Assembly: GCF_022701255.1 (NCBI RefSeq)
Contig: NZ_CP031705.1
Span: 4,030,001 to 4,094,000, forward strand
DNA from: Microcoleus vaginatus HSN003
GTDB taxonomy: Bacteria; Cyanobacteriota; Cyanobacteriia; Cyanobacteriales; Microcoleaceae
Reading direction: 5' to 3'
DNA: 64,000 nt
Of this stretch, positions 1-10,435 are shown piece by piece (position 1 is the stretch's first letter; each line of letters begins with the position of its first letter). The notes beneath the pieces are model-generated. The model was not told where the DNA came from, made no database searches, and saw nothing but the letters and a program-made list of their open reading frames with translations. The position numbers and the translations under genes were made by a program.

Positions 1-564
1 GCCACACACACTCGGAAAAGTTTCAGCAACATTAGAAATGGCGCAGTTGTGTTCCATCAACACAAATCGATCGCCCTTAACGTCGCGATCGCACATCCCA
101 ACCTCTACAGATTCTACAGGATAACACTCAGCCATATAACCTTCAGCCCTGCGGAGTTCCACCAACTTAGTCACCCGTTCTTGCAGCGAACCCGTACCCA
201 CTAGCCGCCGGTAGTCCGTAGCCTTGCGCTGCCACTGTTTTCGCAAGATAGTAATCACTTGCTCGCGGCCGACGGTTTCCGCCAACGTATCCAGGAAAGA
301 CACTGCAAAATCACCGTAACGATTCGGGAATCGATCGCGCCCCAGACTGGTAAGCTCATAAATGTGCTGCGGCCGCCCCATCCCAGCCTGAACCGACTGA
401 TACTGAATCAGCCCCTCCGCTTCCAAATCCTTCAAGTGACGGCGAATCGCCTGCGGGCTGATATCCAAAGACTCCGCCAACTCAAGAGCCGTCCCCTGCC
501 CCCCCTTGAGCAAATATTCCAGGATGTCTTGTTTGGTGGAAGTCTGCTGAGTAGTCTCCATCAT
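1..564 (-). CDS. sufR: SufR, iron-sulfur sensing repressor (3' end outside the window)
   Basis: This is the transcriptional repressor of the suf operon, lying divergently from sufB. It starts at an ATG-ATG pair (564 or 561), and 188 codons are visible before the window edge, so the last few dozen residues are missing. The N-terminus holds a DeoR-type winged helix-turn-helix (residues about 10-55, containing LDISPQAIRRHLKDLE). Cysteines that could be cluster ligands are visible in AECYPVE, GMCDRD and EHNCAIS, which fits the [4Fe-4S] sensing described for cyanobacterial SufR. Two operator-like palindromes lie in the sufR-sufB gap. Identification is confident from sequence and position. Confidence 0.93.
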   Translation of the reverse strand, partial: MMETTQQTSTKQDILEYLLKGGQGTALELAESLDISPQAIRRHLKDLEAEGLIQYQSVQAGMGRPQHIYELTSLGRDRFPNRYGDFAVSFLDTLAETVGREQVITILRKQWQRKATDYRRLVGTGSLQERVTKLVELRRAEGYMAECYPVESVEVGMCDRDVKGDRFVLMEHNCAISNVAETFPSVCG

Positions 565-594
565 CTTCACAAAAAATTATTAATTTGACTTTGA

Positions 595-648
595 CAATAT
601 CACTGTTGTTAATGTAGCTTAAAATATACTAAAGCAACAAATCAGTTG
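595..648. promoter_or_regulatory. two SufR operator-like palindromes in the sufR/sufB divergent promoter
   Basis: The CAAC-N6-GTTG palindrome reported for SufR is present exactly at 635-648. A near copy, CAAT-N6-GTTG, lies at 595-608. Both sit between sufR (ends its leader at 565) and sufB (starts at 751). A TTGACA box at 591-596 and AT-rich hexamers around 620-630 could be promoter elements, but their spacing is not ideal and I do not assign a start site. Confidence 0.8.
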
Positions 649-750
649 TTTTACTTCCTAGAGCAGCCCCCAGAACTCGCCGGGCCCCCGACAGTTCAGC
701 GTCTGCCATCTTTGAGAGACTTATCCAGAACACTCGAAAGCGCAAAATTA

Positions 751-2190
751 ATGAGCTCTACAGTCACAACCCTAGTCAACCAGCCCTATAAATACGGTTT
801 CGTCACCGACATCGAATCAGACACCATCGCCCGCGGCTTAAGCGAAGATGTAGTCCGCCTGATTTCCTCCAAGAAAAACGAACCGGAATTCATGCTGCAA
901 TTCCGCCTCAAAGCATACCGGAAGTGGCTGACAATGACCGAGCCCACCTGGCCCCACGTCAACTATCCCGCGATCGACTACCAACAAATTATCTACTATT
1001 CCGCGCCCAAACAAAAGCCCAAAAAGCTCAACAGTTTGGACGAAGTTGATCCGACACTGCTAGAAACCTTCGAGAAACTCGGCATTCCCCTATCCGAACA
1101 AAAACGGCTCGGAAATGTCGCCGTTGACGCCGTTTTTGACAGCGTTTCAATTGCCACAACATTTAGAGAAAAGTTAGCCAAAGATGGTGTTATTTTCTGT
1201 TCCATCTCAGAAGCCGTCAAAGATTATCCCGAACTAATAGAAAAATATCTCGGCAGCGTCGTACCAGTCGGCGATAACTTTTTCGCAGCCCTCAACTCCG
1301 CCGTATTCAGCGACGGTTCCTTCGTTTACATTCCCAAAGGCGTCAAATGCCCGATGGAATTGTCAACCTATTTCCGCATCAACAACGGAGATTCCGGCCA
1401 GTTCGAGCGCACCCTAATTGTGGCAGAAGAAAACAGCTCAGTGTCTTACCTCGAAGGCTGCACCGCGCCCATGTTTGACACCAACCAACTGCACGCCGCC
1501 GTCGTGGAATTGGTAACAATGGACAATGCGGATATCAAATACTCCACCGTGCAAAACTGGTACGCTGGCGACGCCAACGGCAAAGGCGGCATTTACAACT
1601 TCGTGACGAAACGGGGTTTGTGTCAGGGAGTTAATTCTAAGATTTCTTGGACACAAGTAGAAACCGGTTCCGCGATTACTTGGAAATATCCCAGTTGCGT
1701 GTTAGTCGGCGACAACTCGGTGGGTGAATTCTACTCAGTAGCGCTGACAAATAACAAGCAGCAAGCTGACACCGGCACCAAAATGATCCACGTTGGTAAA
1801 AACACTCGCAGCACGATTATTTCTAAGGGAATTTCTGCGGGTAATTCATCCAACAGCTATCGCGGCTTGGTGAAAATGGGGCCTAATGCTAAAGGCTCTC
1901 GCAATTACTCTCAATGCGATTCGATGCTGATTGGCGACAACGCTCAAGCGAATACTTTCCCTTATATTCAAGTGCAGAACCACACTGCTAAAGTCGAACA
2001 CGAAGCTTCAACTTCTAAGATTGGGGAAGAGCAATTGTTCTTCTTCGCACAGCGGGGAATTTCCGCAGAAAATGCTATTTCGATGATGATTAGCGGTTTC
2101 TGTAAAGATGTTTTCAATCAGTTACCCATGGAATTTGCAGCGGAAGCTGATAAGCTGTTGAGTCTGAAACTGGAAGGAAGTGTCGGGTAG
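751..2190 (+). CDS. sufB: Fe-S cluster assembly protein SufB
   Basis: SufB is the scaffold core of the SufBCD complex, which builds [Fe-S] clusters in the cytoplasm using sulfur from SufS and ATP hydrolysis by SufC. The frame is open from a TTG at 646, but that codon lies inside the SufR operator. The ATG at 751 gives 479 residues, the usual cyanobacterial length, beginning [20 protein letters not shown]. The body matches SufB throughout, including [20 protein letters not shown] and the C-terminal [17 protein letters not shown]. It is the first gene of sufBCDS and is probably repressed by SufR. Confidence 0.96.
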   Translation: MSSTVTTLVNQPYKYGFVTDIESDTIARGLSEDVVRLISSKKNEPEFMLQFRLKAYRKWLTMTEPTWPHVNYPAIDYQQIIYYSAPKQKPKKLNSLDEVDPTLLETFEKLGIPLSEQKRLGNVAVDAVFDSVSIATTFREKLAKDGVIFCSISEAVKDYPELIEKYLGSVVPVGDNFFAALNSAVFSDGSFVYIPKGVKCPMELSTYFRINNGDSGQFERTLIVAEENSSVSYLEGCTAPMFDTNQLHAAVVELVTMDNADIKYSTVQNWYAGDANGKGGIYNFVTKRGLCQGVNSKISWTQVETGSAITWKYPSCVLVGDNSVGEFYSVALTNNKQQADTGTKMIHVGKNTRSTIISKGISAGNSSNSYRGLVKMGPNAKGSRNYSQCDSMLIGDNAQANTFPYIQVQNHTAKVEHEASTSKIGEEQLFFFAQRGISAENAISMMISGFCKDVFNQLPMEFAAEADKLLSLKLEGSVG

Positions 2191-2375
2191 AAGGAAGAGG
2201 GAAGAAGGAAGAAGGAAGAAGGAAGAAAATATTTTGGCGGGCGAGAAACCCTCGTTACCAGGCTCTGCCTGGTAACGCATATCTAGAGGCTCTGCCTCAC
2301 ATTTCTCTCTCCCGTTTCCAACGAGGCAGAGCCTCGCGACACGCATTCCTAGGCAGAGCCTAGGAAAGAGAAGAA
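2191..2375. repeat. GGAAGAA heptamer run and palindromic 'GGCTCTGCC' repeat between sufB and sufC
   Basis: Just after the sufB stop there is a purine-rich run with period 7 (GGAAGAA units, about 2191-2226). It is followed by a palindromic repeat with ACCAGGCTCTGCCTGGTAAC at about 2259 and ATATCTAGAGGCTCTGCCTC near 2280, then GAGGCAGAGCCTCG and CCTAGGCAGAGCCTAGG. The same family recurs at about 17703-17820 and 31672-31985. The units can fold as hairpins and could attenuate or process the suf transcript. Confidence 0.75.
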
Positions 2376-2414
2376 AAAACTGTAAAGTGCATTGAGGAAT
2401 GAGGACAAAAATAG

Positions 2415-3206
2415 ATGATTGTTGAAAATAGTCAAGTGGTGCTATCCGTCCGCGATTTAACTGCGAATGTGGAAGATACCCAAATCCTTAAGGGTTTGAA
2501 TCTGGAAATTAAATCGGGTGAAATTCACGCGATTATGGGGCCGAACGGTTCGGGAAAAAGCACTTTATCCAAGATATTAGCCGGCCATCCTGCTTATACG
2601 GTAACGGGCGGAGAAGTTACTTTTTTGGGTCAAAATTTGCTGGAATTACCGCCGGAAGAACGTTCTCTGGCGGGCGTATTTCTGGCTTTTCAATATCCTT
2701 TAGAAATCCCCGGTGTTAGCAATCTGGATTTCTTGCGCGTGGCTTACAATGCTCACCGCAAACATCGCGGCTTGGAAGAATTGGATGCTTTTGATTTCCA
2801 AGATTTAATCGAGGAAAAGCTGGATATTGTCAAGATGAATGATTCTTTTTTAGGCCGCAGCGTTAATGAGGGTTTTTCCGGCGGCGAGAAAAAGCGGAAT
2901 GAAATTTTGCAAATGGCGCTGTTGGAACCGACATTAGCTATTTTAGATGAGACTGATTCAGGTTTGGATATCGATGCTCTCAAGATTGTCGCCGGCGGTG
3001 TGAATCAGTTGTCAACTGCTGAAAATTCGATGTTGGTGATTACTCACTATCAGCGGTTGTTGAATTACATTATTCCTGATTTTATTCACGTCATGGAAGC
3101 CGGCAGAATTATCTTGACTGGCCCGAAAGAGTTGGCGCTGGAATTGGAAGAACGCGGTTATGACTGGGTTGTGGAAGAGGAAGCAGCAGGAGTAGGCGCG
3201 CGATGA
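2415..3206 (+). CDS. sufC: Fe-S cluster assembly ATPase SufC
   Basis: This ABC-type ATPase of the SufBCD complex powers cluster assembly on SufB/SufD and is not a transporter. Its 263 residues carry Walker [10 protein letters not shown] (residues 42-50), the family-specific signature SGGEKKRNE (about 155-163) and Walker [13 protein letters not shown] (from about 174). It starts at an ATG 224 bp after sufB, with repeats between. Its stop overlaps the sufD start, indicating translational coupling. Confidence 0.97.
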   Translation: MIVENSQVVLSVRDLTANVEDTQILKGLNLEIKSGEIHAIMGPNGSGKSTLSKILAGHPAYTVTGGEVTFLGQNLLELPPEERSLAGVFLAFQYPLEIPGVSNLDFLRVAYNAHRKHRGLEELDAFDFQDLIEEKLDIVKMNDSFLGRSVNEGFSGGEKKRNEILQMALLEPTLAILDETDSGLDIDALKIVAGGVNQLSTAENSMLVITHYQRLLNYIIPDFIHVMEAGRIILTGPKELALELEERGYDWVVEEEAAGVGAR

Positions 3207-4567
3207 TGAATACGCAAGTTGCTAGTAGGGAAATGTTTTTGACTGAGTTGGTGAATCAGTGCGGTAAGTTGGAGGCTGCTAATAGCAAAAGTGCGGCTTA
3301 CGGGTTGCAGGATTTGCGGGATGCGGCGACGGAATACGTGCTTGCTTCGAGTTTTCCGACGGTGAGGGATGAAGAATGGCGCTTTACTGATTTGTCGTCG
3401 GTGTTGCAAATTCCTTTTCATATACCCCAGAGCAATCAGTCAAAAGTTAAGCTGGCTGATATCATTATGCCAGTGAAAAATCGGGATGATTTACCATTAA
3501 GATTGGTATTTGTCAACGGTTTTTATGCACCGGATTTGTCAACGGTGGAGTCGTTGGTTTTGCCGAATTTGCCGTTAGCGGAGCCCTCGAAGAGGATCGA
3601 CTTTTACGCAGGTAATCTATCCAATGTACCCGAAAAATATCAAGAGCGCATCAGCGATGTTTTGAGCAAGCACAGACAGCAAACTGAGGTGTTTACGGCG
3701 CTGAATACTGCGGGTTTGGCGGATTCTGCGGTGGTGTTCGTGCCGGCCAATATGTCGATCGACCTTCCGATTCACTTGCTGTTCCTGACAGCGCCAGGTA
3801 CATCTCCCACGATGTCCCAGCCGCACTGCTTAGTCATAGCTGAGCCTGGAAGCAATGTCACGCTGGTTGAGGATTACGCAACTATCGGTAATGTACCAGC
3901 GTTTACGAATGCTGTAACCGATGTTGTTGTCGGCGAAAACGCCACTGTGAATCACGTTCGGCTTCAGCGGGAAGGTGGGGAGGTTGTTCATATCGGCAAA
4001 AGTGCGATCGAGCAATCTCGCAACAGCCGTTACACTTGTCATGCTATCAGCTTGGGAGGCAAAATATCGCGGCACAATTTAGAAGTTTTTCAGCGCGGCG
4101 AAGCCACTGAAACAACTTTAAACGGCTTAAGCGTAGCCTTTGGGGAACAGGTGGCGGACACTCACAGTTTAATCGATTTTAATCACCCTCACGGTACAAG
4201 TCGCCAATTGCACAAGTGCATTGTCGGCAACAAAGCTCGCGCTGTATTTAACGGCAAAGTTTTCGTTCGCAAAGCCGCACAATTAACAGATGCCGGACAA
4301 TTGAGCCGGAATCTGTTGCTGTCGCCGAGAGCTCGCGTAGATACCAAACCGCAGTTAGAAATTGTCGCCGACAACGTTAAATGTTCCCACGGTGCAACTG
4401 TCAGTCAATTAGAAGATGATGAACTTTTCTACTTGCAAAGTCGCGGTTTGGATTTAGAGAGAAGTCGCTATTTGCTAATCGATGCTTTTGCGGCAGAAAT
4501 GCTCAATCAATTACCAATTGTTGGGGTAGCAAAAATGCTTTCTACCTGTGTGGCTATCCAAGGATAA
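3203..4567 (+). CDS. sufD: Fe-S cluster assembly protein SufD
   Basis: SufD is the SufB paralogue that pairs with it in the SufBC2D complex and helps iron acquisition. The protein has 454 residues. The C-terminal beta-helix region is recognisable, with [20 protein letters not shown], then [20 protein letters not shown] and a C-terminal [12 protein letters not shown]. The ATG at 3203 overlaps the sufC stop by four bases; an ATG directly behind it at 3206 is an alternative. It is the third gene of the suf operon. Confidence 0.96.
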   Translation: MMNTQVASREMFLTELVNQCGKLEAANSKSAAYGLQDLRDAATEYVLASSFPTVRDEEWRFTDLSSVLQIPFHIPQSNQSKVKLADIIMPVKNRDDLPLRLVFVNGFYAPDLSTVESLVLPNLPLAEPSKRIDFYAGNLSNVPEKYQERISDVLSKHRQQTEVFTALNTAGLADSAVVFVPANMSIDLPIHLLFLTAPGTSPTMSQPHCLVIAEPGSNVTLVEDYATIGNVPAFTNAVTDVVVGENATVNHVRLQREGGEVVHIGKSAIEQSRNSRYTCHAISLGGKISRHNLEVFQRGEATETTLNGLSVAFGEQVADTHSLIDFNHPHGTSRQLHKCIVGNKARAVFNGKVFVRKAAQLTDAGQLSRNLLLSPRARVDTKPQLEIVADNVKCSHGATVSQLEDDELFYLQSRGLDLERSRYLLIDAFAAEMLNQLPIVGVAKMLSTCVAIQG

Positions 4568-4586
4568 AAGAATCACCAACAGCGGC

Positions 4587-4727
4587 GAAGCCTGTTCCAC
4601 AAAAATAAATATTCTTGTGGGGTGGGCTTCTAGCCCGCCCAGAATCAGGCACAACGTCGAAGCCGGTTCCACAAAAATTAATTTTCCTGTGGGGTGGGCT
4701 TCTAGCCCGCCCAGAATCAGCAACAAT
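4587..4727. repeat. 72-bp tandem repeat between sufD and sufS
   Basis: Two imperfect copies start at 4587 and 4659. Each has GAAGCCNGTTCCACAAAAAT followed by TGTGGGGTGGGCTTCTAGCC and CGCCCAGAATCAG. The inner part is itself a GGGC...GCCC palindrome. Related units occur at about 23571-23705 and 27676-27737. The repeats lie within the suf operon. Confidence 0.8.
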
Positions 4728-4744
4728 ACTAACTTCTGAAATTT

Positions 4745-6007
4745 ATGACACTTATTCAAGAAAAAACACTCGCATCAAAAGTTCGCGGCGACTTCCCTAT
4801 TTTGAATGAAAAAGTCAACGGAAAACCGCTAATTTATCTAGACAATGCAGCTACTTCTCAAAAACCCCTAGCTGTACTCAACGCTTGGCGTGATTACTAC
4901 GGACAATACAATGCAAACGTGCACCGCGGCGCTCACACTCTCAGCGCCAAAGCGACTGATGCTTACGAAGGTGCTAGAGACAAAGTTGCTGCTTTTATAA
5001 ATGCCGCGTCGCGGCAAGAAATTGTTTACACTCGCAACGCCACGGAAGCGATTAATTTGGTTGCTTACTCTTGGGGTTTGAGCAATCTACAAGCCGGAGA
5101 TGAAATCATCTTGTCAGTGATGGAACACCACAGCAATCTCGTTCCGTGGCAAATGATGGCTCAAAGAACCGGTGCGGTGCTAAAGTTTGTCGAGTTAACG
5201 GAAACTCACGAGTTTGATTTGGAACAGTTTAAAACGCTGATTTCCCATAAAACAAAATTGGTGTCAACCGTTCACGTTTCTAATACTTTAGGCTGCATTA
5301 GTCCTGTCAAAGAAATTTGCGAAATTGCCCACAGTTTCGGCGCGAAAGTTTTAATAGATGCTTGCCAAAGCGTGCCGCACATGATAGTAGATGTGCAAGC
5401 AATAGATTGCGATTGGCTGGTTGCTTCAGGCCACAAAATGTGCGCTCCAACTGGCATCGGTTTTCTGTACGGTAAGCTGGACTTGCTGAGAGAAATGCCT
5501 CCGTTTTTCGGCGGCGGTGAGATGATTGCTGACGTATTTCTCGATTATTCCACCTATGCCGATTTGCCGCACAAATTTGAGGCCGGCACGCCTGCAATCG
5601 GCGAGGCGATCGCCCTTGGTGCAGCAATCGATTATCTTAGTAACATTGGCATGGATAAAATTCACGCTTGCGAAGCAGAATTGACTGCTTATATGTTCCA
5701 ACAATTGCGGCAAATTCCCGAAATCAAAATTTACGGGCCACAACCAGACAGCAACGGCGAAGGTAGGGCAGCTTTGGCGGCATTTACTGCGGGAGAAATT
5801 CACCCTCAAGACTTGTCTACCATGTTAGATCAGGAGGGAGTCGCGATTCGTTCCGGGCATCACTGCACGCAAGCTTTGCACCGCTATTTGAATATTTCAT
5901 CGACTGCGCGGGCGAGTTTATATTTTTACAATACTCGCGAGGAGATTGATGTGTTTGTAAAAGTGTTGAAAGAGACGATCGACTTTTTTGGTGGGATTAT
6001 GGGCTAA
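4745..6007 (+). CDS. sufS: cysteine desulfurase SufS
   Basis: This PLP enzyme converts cysteine to alanine and passes the sulfur as persulfide to the Suf machinery. The protein has 420 residues. The PLP lysine is in [13 protein letters not shown] (K231), the cofactor-binding Asp is in LIDACQS (about D205), and the persulfide cysteine is in RSGHHCTQ (C374). The short motif around the cysteine marks the SufS (group II) branch. It is the last gene of sufBCDS. An inverted repeat containing GTAGGGCGGGCAG at 6012-6035 follows the stop. Confidence 0.96.
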   Translation: MTLIQEKTLASKVRGDFPILNEKVNGKPLIYLDNAATSQKPLAVLNAWRDYYGQYNANVHRGAHTLSAKATDAYEGARDKVAAFINAASRQEIVYTRNATEAINLVAYSWGLSNLQAGDEIILSVMEHHSNLVPWQMMAQRTGAVLKFVELTETHEFDLEQFKTLISHKTKLVSTVHVSNTLGCISPVKEICEIAHSFGAKVLIDACQSVPHMIVDVQAIDCDWLVASGHKMCAPTGIGFLYGKLDLLREMPPFFGGGEMIADVFLDYSTYADLPHKFEAGTPAIGEAIALGAAIDYLSNIGMDKIHACEAELTAYMFQQLRQIPEIKIYGPQPDSNGEGRAALAAFTAGEIHPQDLSTMLDQEGVAIRSGHHCTQALHRYLNISSTARASLYFYNTREEIDVFVKVLKETIDFFGGIMG

Positions 6008-6011
6008 TTTA

Positions 6012-6035
6012 GTAGGGCGGGCAGTGCCTGCCCTA
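6012..6035. repeat. inverted repeat after sufS
   Basis: GTAGGGCGGGCA and TGCCTGCCCTAC pair almost perfectly. The unit could act as a weak terminator for the suf operon or belong to the dispersed repeats. No T-run follows. Confidence 0.5.
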
Positions 6036-6044
6036 CCAAATTAC

Positions 6045-7596
6045 TTAAACCTTATTGCTTTTACTTAGGTTACACCGGAAGCAGAGGAGCTGAAGATTAT
6101 CCCATATAGTTAAACCTCCTTTGCTAAAAGGGTAAATGTGATCGGCTTTTAGTTCATTAAAACCTTTAGGTCCTCGAAATACTCTCTTGCAACTAGGGCA
6201 AACATATCCCTTCAACTCTATGTTAAAGTGTAACCTAAAATAGGCTTCTTTCCACATTAAGGGAAAAGTTCTCGCTTGAGGATTGCATGGCTGCAAAGCT
6301 TCTGGAATATCAACCATTAAAACATCCTACTTCAAAATACTTCGGGCAATTTCAACGGCTTTATCGCACTGTTCTTTTTGCCCTCTTTTCCCATTCCAAA
6401 TACCTTTTGGTTCCGGGTATCCATCGAAAGCCAGTATATTTTTACCAGTTTTTCGAGGTTTGCGAATGAAGTCACTAATTAAATTCCATTGTTTATCAGA
6501 CACGTTACTGGGTGAGATTTTTAATTCAACAGCTCCCGCTATAAACAAAGCTAGCTGTTTGTATTTATCAACACTTACTCCTGACATTCCTCTGGATAAA
6601 ATCACTTCCATCCATTCGGCAAATCCATTAAAGTAACGTTGAGATATTAATTCTAAATCAGCAATAACTTTTTGCTGATCTTTTTGCTCGATTTCTTGAT
6701 ACTTTAGCTGATGACAGTAAAGGTCTAGAGCATTTTCAGTCAAACCTCCAAAGTGCATTTGGAGATGATGTGGTCTTTTCAATAAGTTATTGAAATTATT
6801 GCGATCGAGACAAACTAGATACCATAAAAACATCAAAGATGGTGTTTGCCCTTTGACCCTTTCTTTTCCCTCCCACCATTGATACCACATATCTTTAGCA
6901 TCAGGATTGCTATCCCAAGGGTTAGAAAGTCCTTTACTTTGAGCTAATTCAAGCATCCGTTGAGAGGGCTGCTTAATTTGGTCATATTTATCTGTTTCAT
7001 CATCATCTTCATCTAACCTGTTAGGATCTTCGTGAATACCTACTAAACGAATAAAAGTAACAGCTTTAGATTGGCTGTAATAGGCTAGGCGAATATCCTG
7101 ACCAGAAAGAGGAGTTCCTCCTTCATTGATTCTTCGGAATATTTCTAACTTCGTGGGCAACTCCAAATTTTTCGGAATATAAATTATAGTTAACGAGTAA
7201 TCATTAAATATGTTTTGTAAGTCTCGATTGATTCAACTGACTAAATTTTTTACCACCATATAATGCAGACTGAGGTGCTATGTATTCAATATTTGAATCA
7301 TTACTAATTGTAAAATTATCGTCAGCAAATTGCCAGATAGTATTAAGTCGCTGTTGGCCATCCACCACCTCATAGTTGCGATTTTCATCTTCACAGAAAA
7401 AGAAAGCGGGAATGGTGAGATTGTTTAACAGTGACTCAATAAATATAGATTTTTTTCTAGAGTTCCATTGTTCAGCATCTCTCTGATAATCAGGTATATA
7501 TATACGCCCGTTTTTCAATCTAGACACAACTGTCTCTATGGTTTCGCTTTGGGCTTTTGTTGTGTCTTTTACTAAGGGTGAAAAGCTTTCAGTCAT
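6045..7596 (-). pseudogene. DUF262-HNH nuclease, broken by a frameshift and an in-frame stop
   Basis: Three consecutive pieces form one protein. Residues from 7596 (MTESFSPLVKD, then IPDYQRDAEQWNSRKKSIFI and EVVDGQQRLNTI) are a ParB-like DUF262 N-terminus. They end at a TAA near 7208, and the match continues in another frame (FNDYSLTIIYIPKN, then EIFRRINEGGTPLSGQDIRL), so a net one-base shift lies at about 7205-7215. That frame meets a TAG at 6327-6329 and continues in frame into an HNH domain (CPSCKRVF, ADHIYPFSKGG, CFRCNLSKSNK), ending at 6045. Full-length relatives are GmrSD-like modification-dependent nucleases. As read, no full product is made, although the 90-residue HNH piece has its own ATG at 6317. 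Confidence 0.85.
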
Positions 7597-7768
7597 AGTT
7601 TGTTATTATTTATGTCAGGAGCGACCATGTTATATTACAACAATAATGGTTATTTGTCAATTCTTTAGTTGCTGTAAATACATTGTAGTAGCAAGGGATT
7701 GTTGCAATCGCCAGCCATGTCCGTGGTAAAATAAAACTAGAGTTTTCTCAGCTCAAGGAGATTTTGAG

Positions 7769-8401
7769 ATGATTGCTACTACTTCAAGTTTAGCCGAACA
7801 AAGAACACTGCTAGAAAACATTAGCTGGCAGACCTTTGAAACGTTGCTCAAAGAAATAGGCGATAAGCGAGGTTATCGCATAGCTTACGATGAAGGGAGA
7901 CTGGAAATTATGGCGCCACTATTTGAACATGAGAACTACAAGAGCAATTTCGGTAATTTCATCCTTGCTTTAGCAGAAGAACTCGACATAGAAATTAAAA
8001 GTGCTGGCTCAACTACTCTCAAACTCAAAAATGCCAAAAAAGGCATAGAACCAGATAACTGTTATTATATCCAAAATGAAGCAGCAGTTAGAGGCAGGCA
8101 AGAACTAGATTTAGAAACTGCCCCACCGCCCGACTTAGCAATTGAAATAGATATTACCAGCAGTTCAGTGGATAAGTTGGCCATTTACTCCGCACTTCGC
8201 GTCCCGGAACTCTGGCTATATAACGGGCGAGTTTTGAAATTTTATCAGTTGGTAGAAACTGAATATATTGAGCGCGACTTTAGTATTGCTTTTCCCTTTG
8301 TATCGGTAGCAGAAATGGCTGGGTTTTTCACTCGCACTCAAACGATAGGAGAAATTGCTTTGCTGAAATCCTTTAGAACTTGGGTTAAAGGGAAAATATA
8401 A
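7769..8401 (+). CDS. Uma2 family (DUF820) putative endonuclease
   Basis: A 210-residue protein of the Uma2 family, which is expanded in filamentous cyanobacteria and has a PD-(D/E)XK nuclease fold. Visible family traits are RLEIMAPLFEHE near residue 50, GIEPDNCYYI near 95, PPPDLAIEIDITSSS near 130 and VPELWLYNG near 155. The E-I-D triad after PPDLAIE is the presumed catalytic acid cluster. The cellular role of Uma2 proteins is unknown. The ATG at 7769 is preceded by AAGGAG at 7755-7760. Confidence 0.88.
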   Translation: MIATTSSLAEQRTLLENISWQTFETLLKEIGDKRGYRIAYDEGRLEIMAPLFEHENYKSNFGNFILALAEELDIEIKSAGSTTLKLKNAKKGIEPDNCYYIQNEAAVRGRQELDLETAPPPDLAIEIDITSSSVDKLAIYSALRVPELWLYNGRVLKFYQLVETEYIERDFSIAFPFVSVAEMAGFFTRTQTIGEIALLKSFRTWVKGKI

Positions 8402-8461
8402 TATTCTCTAGCAAGGTGCGCCGTGCACACCCTACATAATTAGGTGCTGCGCCCAAGACTA

Positions 8462-9286
8462 TTAAAACTCCCTAATCTCAGGATGAACAAACTGATAACC
8501 AGCCGCCTTAATCTTTAGATTCGACACCCTAGCATTATAAGGCCGCACACTAGGACTTCCATCCCAAGAAACTTTAGGCAAATTGTGAGTTTCAAAAATG
8601 CGATCGAGCAATTCGCGCCTGGATAGCGACACATCCCCGACTAAATTGTAAATTCCCTGCAATCGATTTTCCAAAGCAAAGGTTAACCCCCCAACAACAT
8701 CATCCCGATGCACCCAATTAGTAGCATCTTCCCCCGCACCTGGACGAGTGCTCCCAGCCCAGCCTCCAAAGATTTTAACTAATTCTCGCCCAGACCCATA
8801 AATTCCTCCCAAACGGAGAATGCAGACGTGAAGATTGGGACTCGTTGCTGCTAATAAAACCCGTTCTGTTTCTGCGAGAATTTCACTGTTGGGATTAGCA
8901 GGCGCAACGGGAGAATCTTCATTTACCAATTCACCTTGGCGATCGCCATACACAGAATAAGTACCCGTATAAATAACCTGCTTTACTGTCGGTATCTGCT
9001 GTAAAACCGATACTAAAGTTGTCGCAGTATCTAAATAACTTTCCCGATAAGCATGAGGATTTGGAGCACCGACGCACAGCATAACAGCATCTTGTTCTTG
9101 CAGTACAGAGGCGATCGCATCTTTGTCATTTCCTTTGAGCACGGCTACCCGCTGTGCGACACCCTCCAACTCAACTACTCGCGTCGCCGTGGTAGTTGTC
9201 GCCGTCACGGTACAATCAGATTTGCCGCGTAAATGTTTGGCTGTCGCAGTACCCACATAGCCGCAGCCGACGATCGCAACTTTCAT
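8462..9286 (-). CDS. NAD(P)-dependent epimerase/dehydratase-like SDR protein
   Basis: A 274-residue extended SDR protein with a Rossmann N-terminus. MKVAIVGCGYVGTATAKHLR carries a GxGYVG dinucleotide motif. YTGTYSVYGD near residue 110 and RLGGIYGSGREL near 160 fit the YeeZ/YbjT-like sugar epimerase group. The substrate cannot be read from sequence. It starts at the ATG at 9286 and lies divergently from the TerB pseudogene. The family call is solid, the reaction is not. Confidence 0.85.
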   Translation of the reverse strand: MKVAIVGCGYVGTATAKHLRGKSDCTVTATTTTATRVVELEGVAQRVAVLKGNDKDAIASVLQEQDAVMLCVGAPNPHAYRESYLDTATTLVSVLQQIPTVKQVIYTGTYSVYGDRQGELVNEDSPVAPANPNSEILAETERVLLAATSPNLHVCILRLGGIYGSGRELVKIFGGWAGSTRPGAGEDATNWVHRDDVVGGLTFALENRLQGIYNLVGDVSLSRRELLDRIFETHNLPKVSWDGSPSVRPYNARVSNLKIKAAGYQFVHPEIREF

Positions 9287-9387
9287 AAAAAATTCTCCAT
9301 TGTGTCATACTCTCTAAAATTATTGCCGGTTTCCGCAGCCCTTGAATGCAGGTGCCGAAATCATTTCGAGCGGAGTTTTGTGGTAAA

Positions 9388-10272
9388 ATGCAAAGCATCG
9401 TTATCAATCGGAGTAGCATCGTGTCCGAGAGAGATATTTTTGCCACCTCCTCAGAAAGCGAACTTTTAGCTTTTTATGGTTCTTTGTTTGCGATCGCAGC
9501 CGCCGATGGTTCCATTGATATTGACGAACTAGATTTGTTGTTTAAAACCATAAATTTAGACAAATTTTCTGACTCTGCAAAAACTCAAATCCAATCCTAC
9601 ACAGGCACTCCTCCATCACTCAGCGACTGTTTGCAAACACTCAGCCAGTCAGAAGAACCGCTGCGTTTGGGAGTCATGTATTTTTTAATTAACATTGCTG
9701 GGGCAAATAAGACGCTGCATCCCGGAGAAAGCGAGGCGGTCCAATCCGCAAAAACACTGCTGGCGGTTTCCGACTTACAAATCCAAGCCATGCAGGAATT
9801 CATCGCAGACATGAAACAAATACGAGAAGCCGCGCCCAATAAAAATCAGGCATCAGCCTCCTTCAATTCTGCTGTTTCCCAGCTCAAAAATAAGGGCATT
9901 CCTCTCGATTTGATAGATCCAAAAGGAACCACAACAAACCTCAGCAACCCCAAAATTAACTATTCAGATGAAAGTTTTTGGACTCAAATTAAAAACTTTG
10001 CTTTAACCGCAGGAAGAGAAGTAGTTGAAAAAGCTTTGATTCTCTACTAGACGGCTGAAAACCCAAACGTGCCTGCTTGGGCCAAAGGAGTTGTAGTTGG
10101 AGCTTTGACGTATTTTATATCTGCTGTCGATGCCATTCCCGATATATTAGCCGGTATCTGATTTACCGACGATTTGGGAGTCTTGCTGGCGGCAATAGCT
10201 ACTGTGTCAGTATACATTAATGCTGATACTAAAGAACAAGCAAAACAAAAAATGAAAGATTGGTTTGGCTAA
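9388..10272 (+). pseudogene. TerB-DUF1232 (YkvA) fusion interrupted by two in-frame stops
   Basis: The first part reads as a TerB-like helical domain (FAIAAADGSIDIDELDLLFK, later VMYFLINIAGANKTLHPGE) and ends at TAG 10048-10050. The same frame continues directly into a DUF1232/YkvA domain (TAENPNVPAWAKG, then LTYFISAVDAIPDILAGI), meets TGA at 10159-10161, and goes on with FTDDLGVLLAAIATVSVYIN to TAA at 10270. In intact DUF1232 proteins Tyr/Leu and Gly-Tyr/Phe normally stand at these two points, so both stops look like point mutations. ATG 9388 was chosen; ATG 9346 or GTG 9421 are alternatives. The truncated TerB part could still be made. Confidence 0.82.
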
Positions 10273-10362
10273 TAATATTATGTCCGGTGGAGCGTTTTGT
10301 TTGGGTCTGCATCGGAATAATATAATCTAAATAATATAGCAGTTGTCAATCCGATGAAATAC

Positions 10363-10386
10363 AGGACACGGCAGTGCCGTGTCCCT
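10363..10386. repeat. palindrome with GACACGGCA/TGCCGTGTC
   Basis: AGGACACGGCA and TGCCGTGTCCCT form a near-perfect hairpin of about 11 bp with a one-base loop, downstream of the TerB-DUF1232 pseudogene and near the end of the leftward zinc-ribbon gene. It looks like a dispersed repeat rather than a classical terminator. Confidence 0.5.
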
Positions 10387-10435
10387 ACCCAATATCTGTA
10401 ATTGACTCAACTGAAAACTTGATTATTGTGGATTC

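Noticed and set aside
646..750. A TTG start for sufB at 646
   Set aside because: It would place the start inside the SufR operator and add 35 residues not found in SufB; the ATG at 751 gives the family length.
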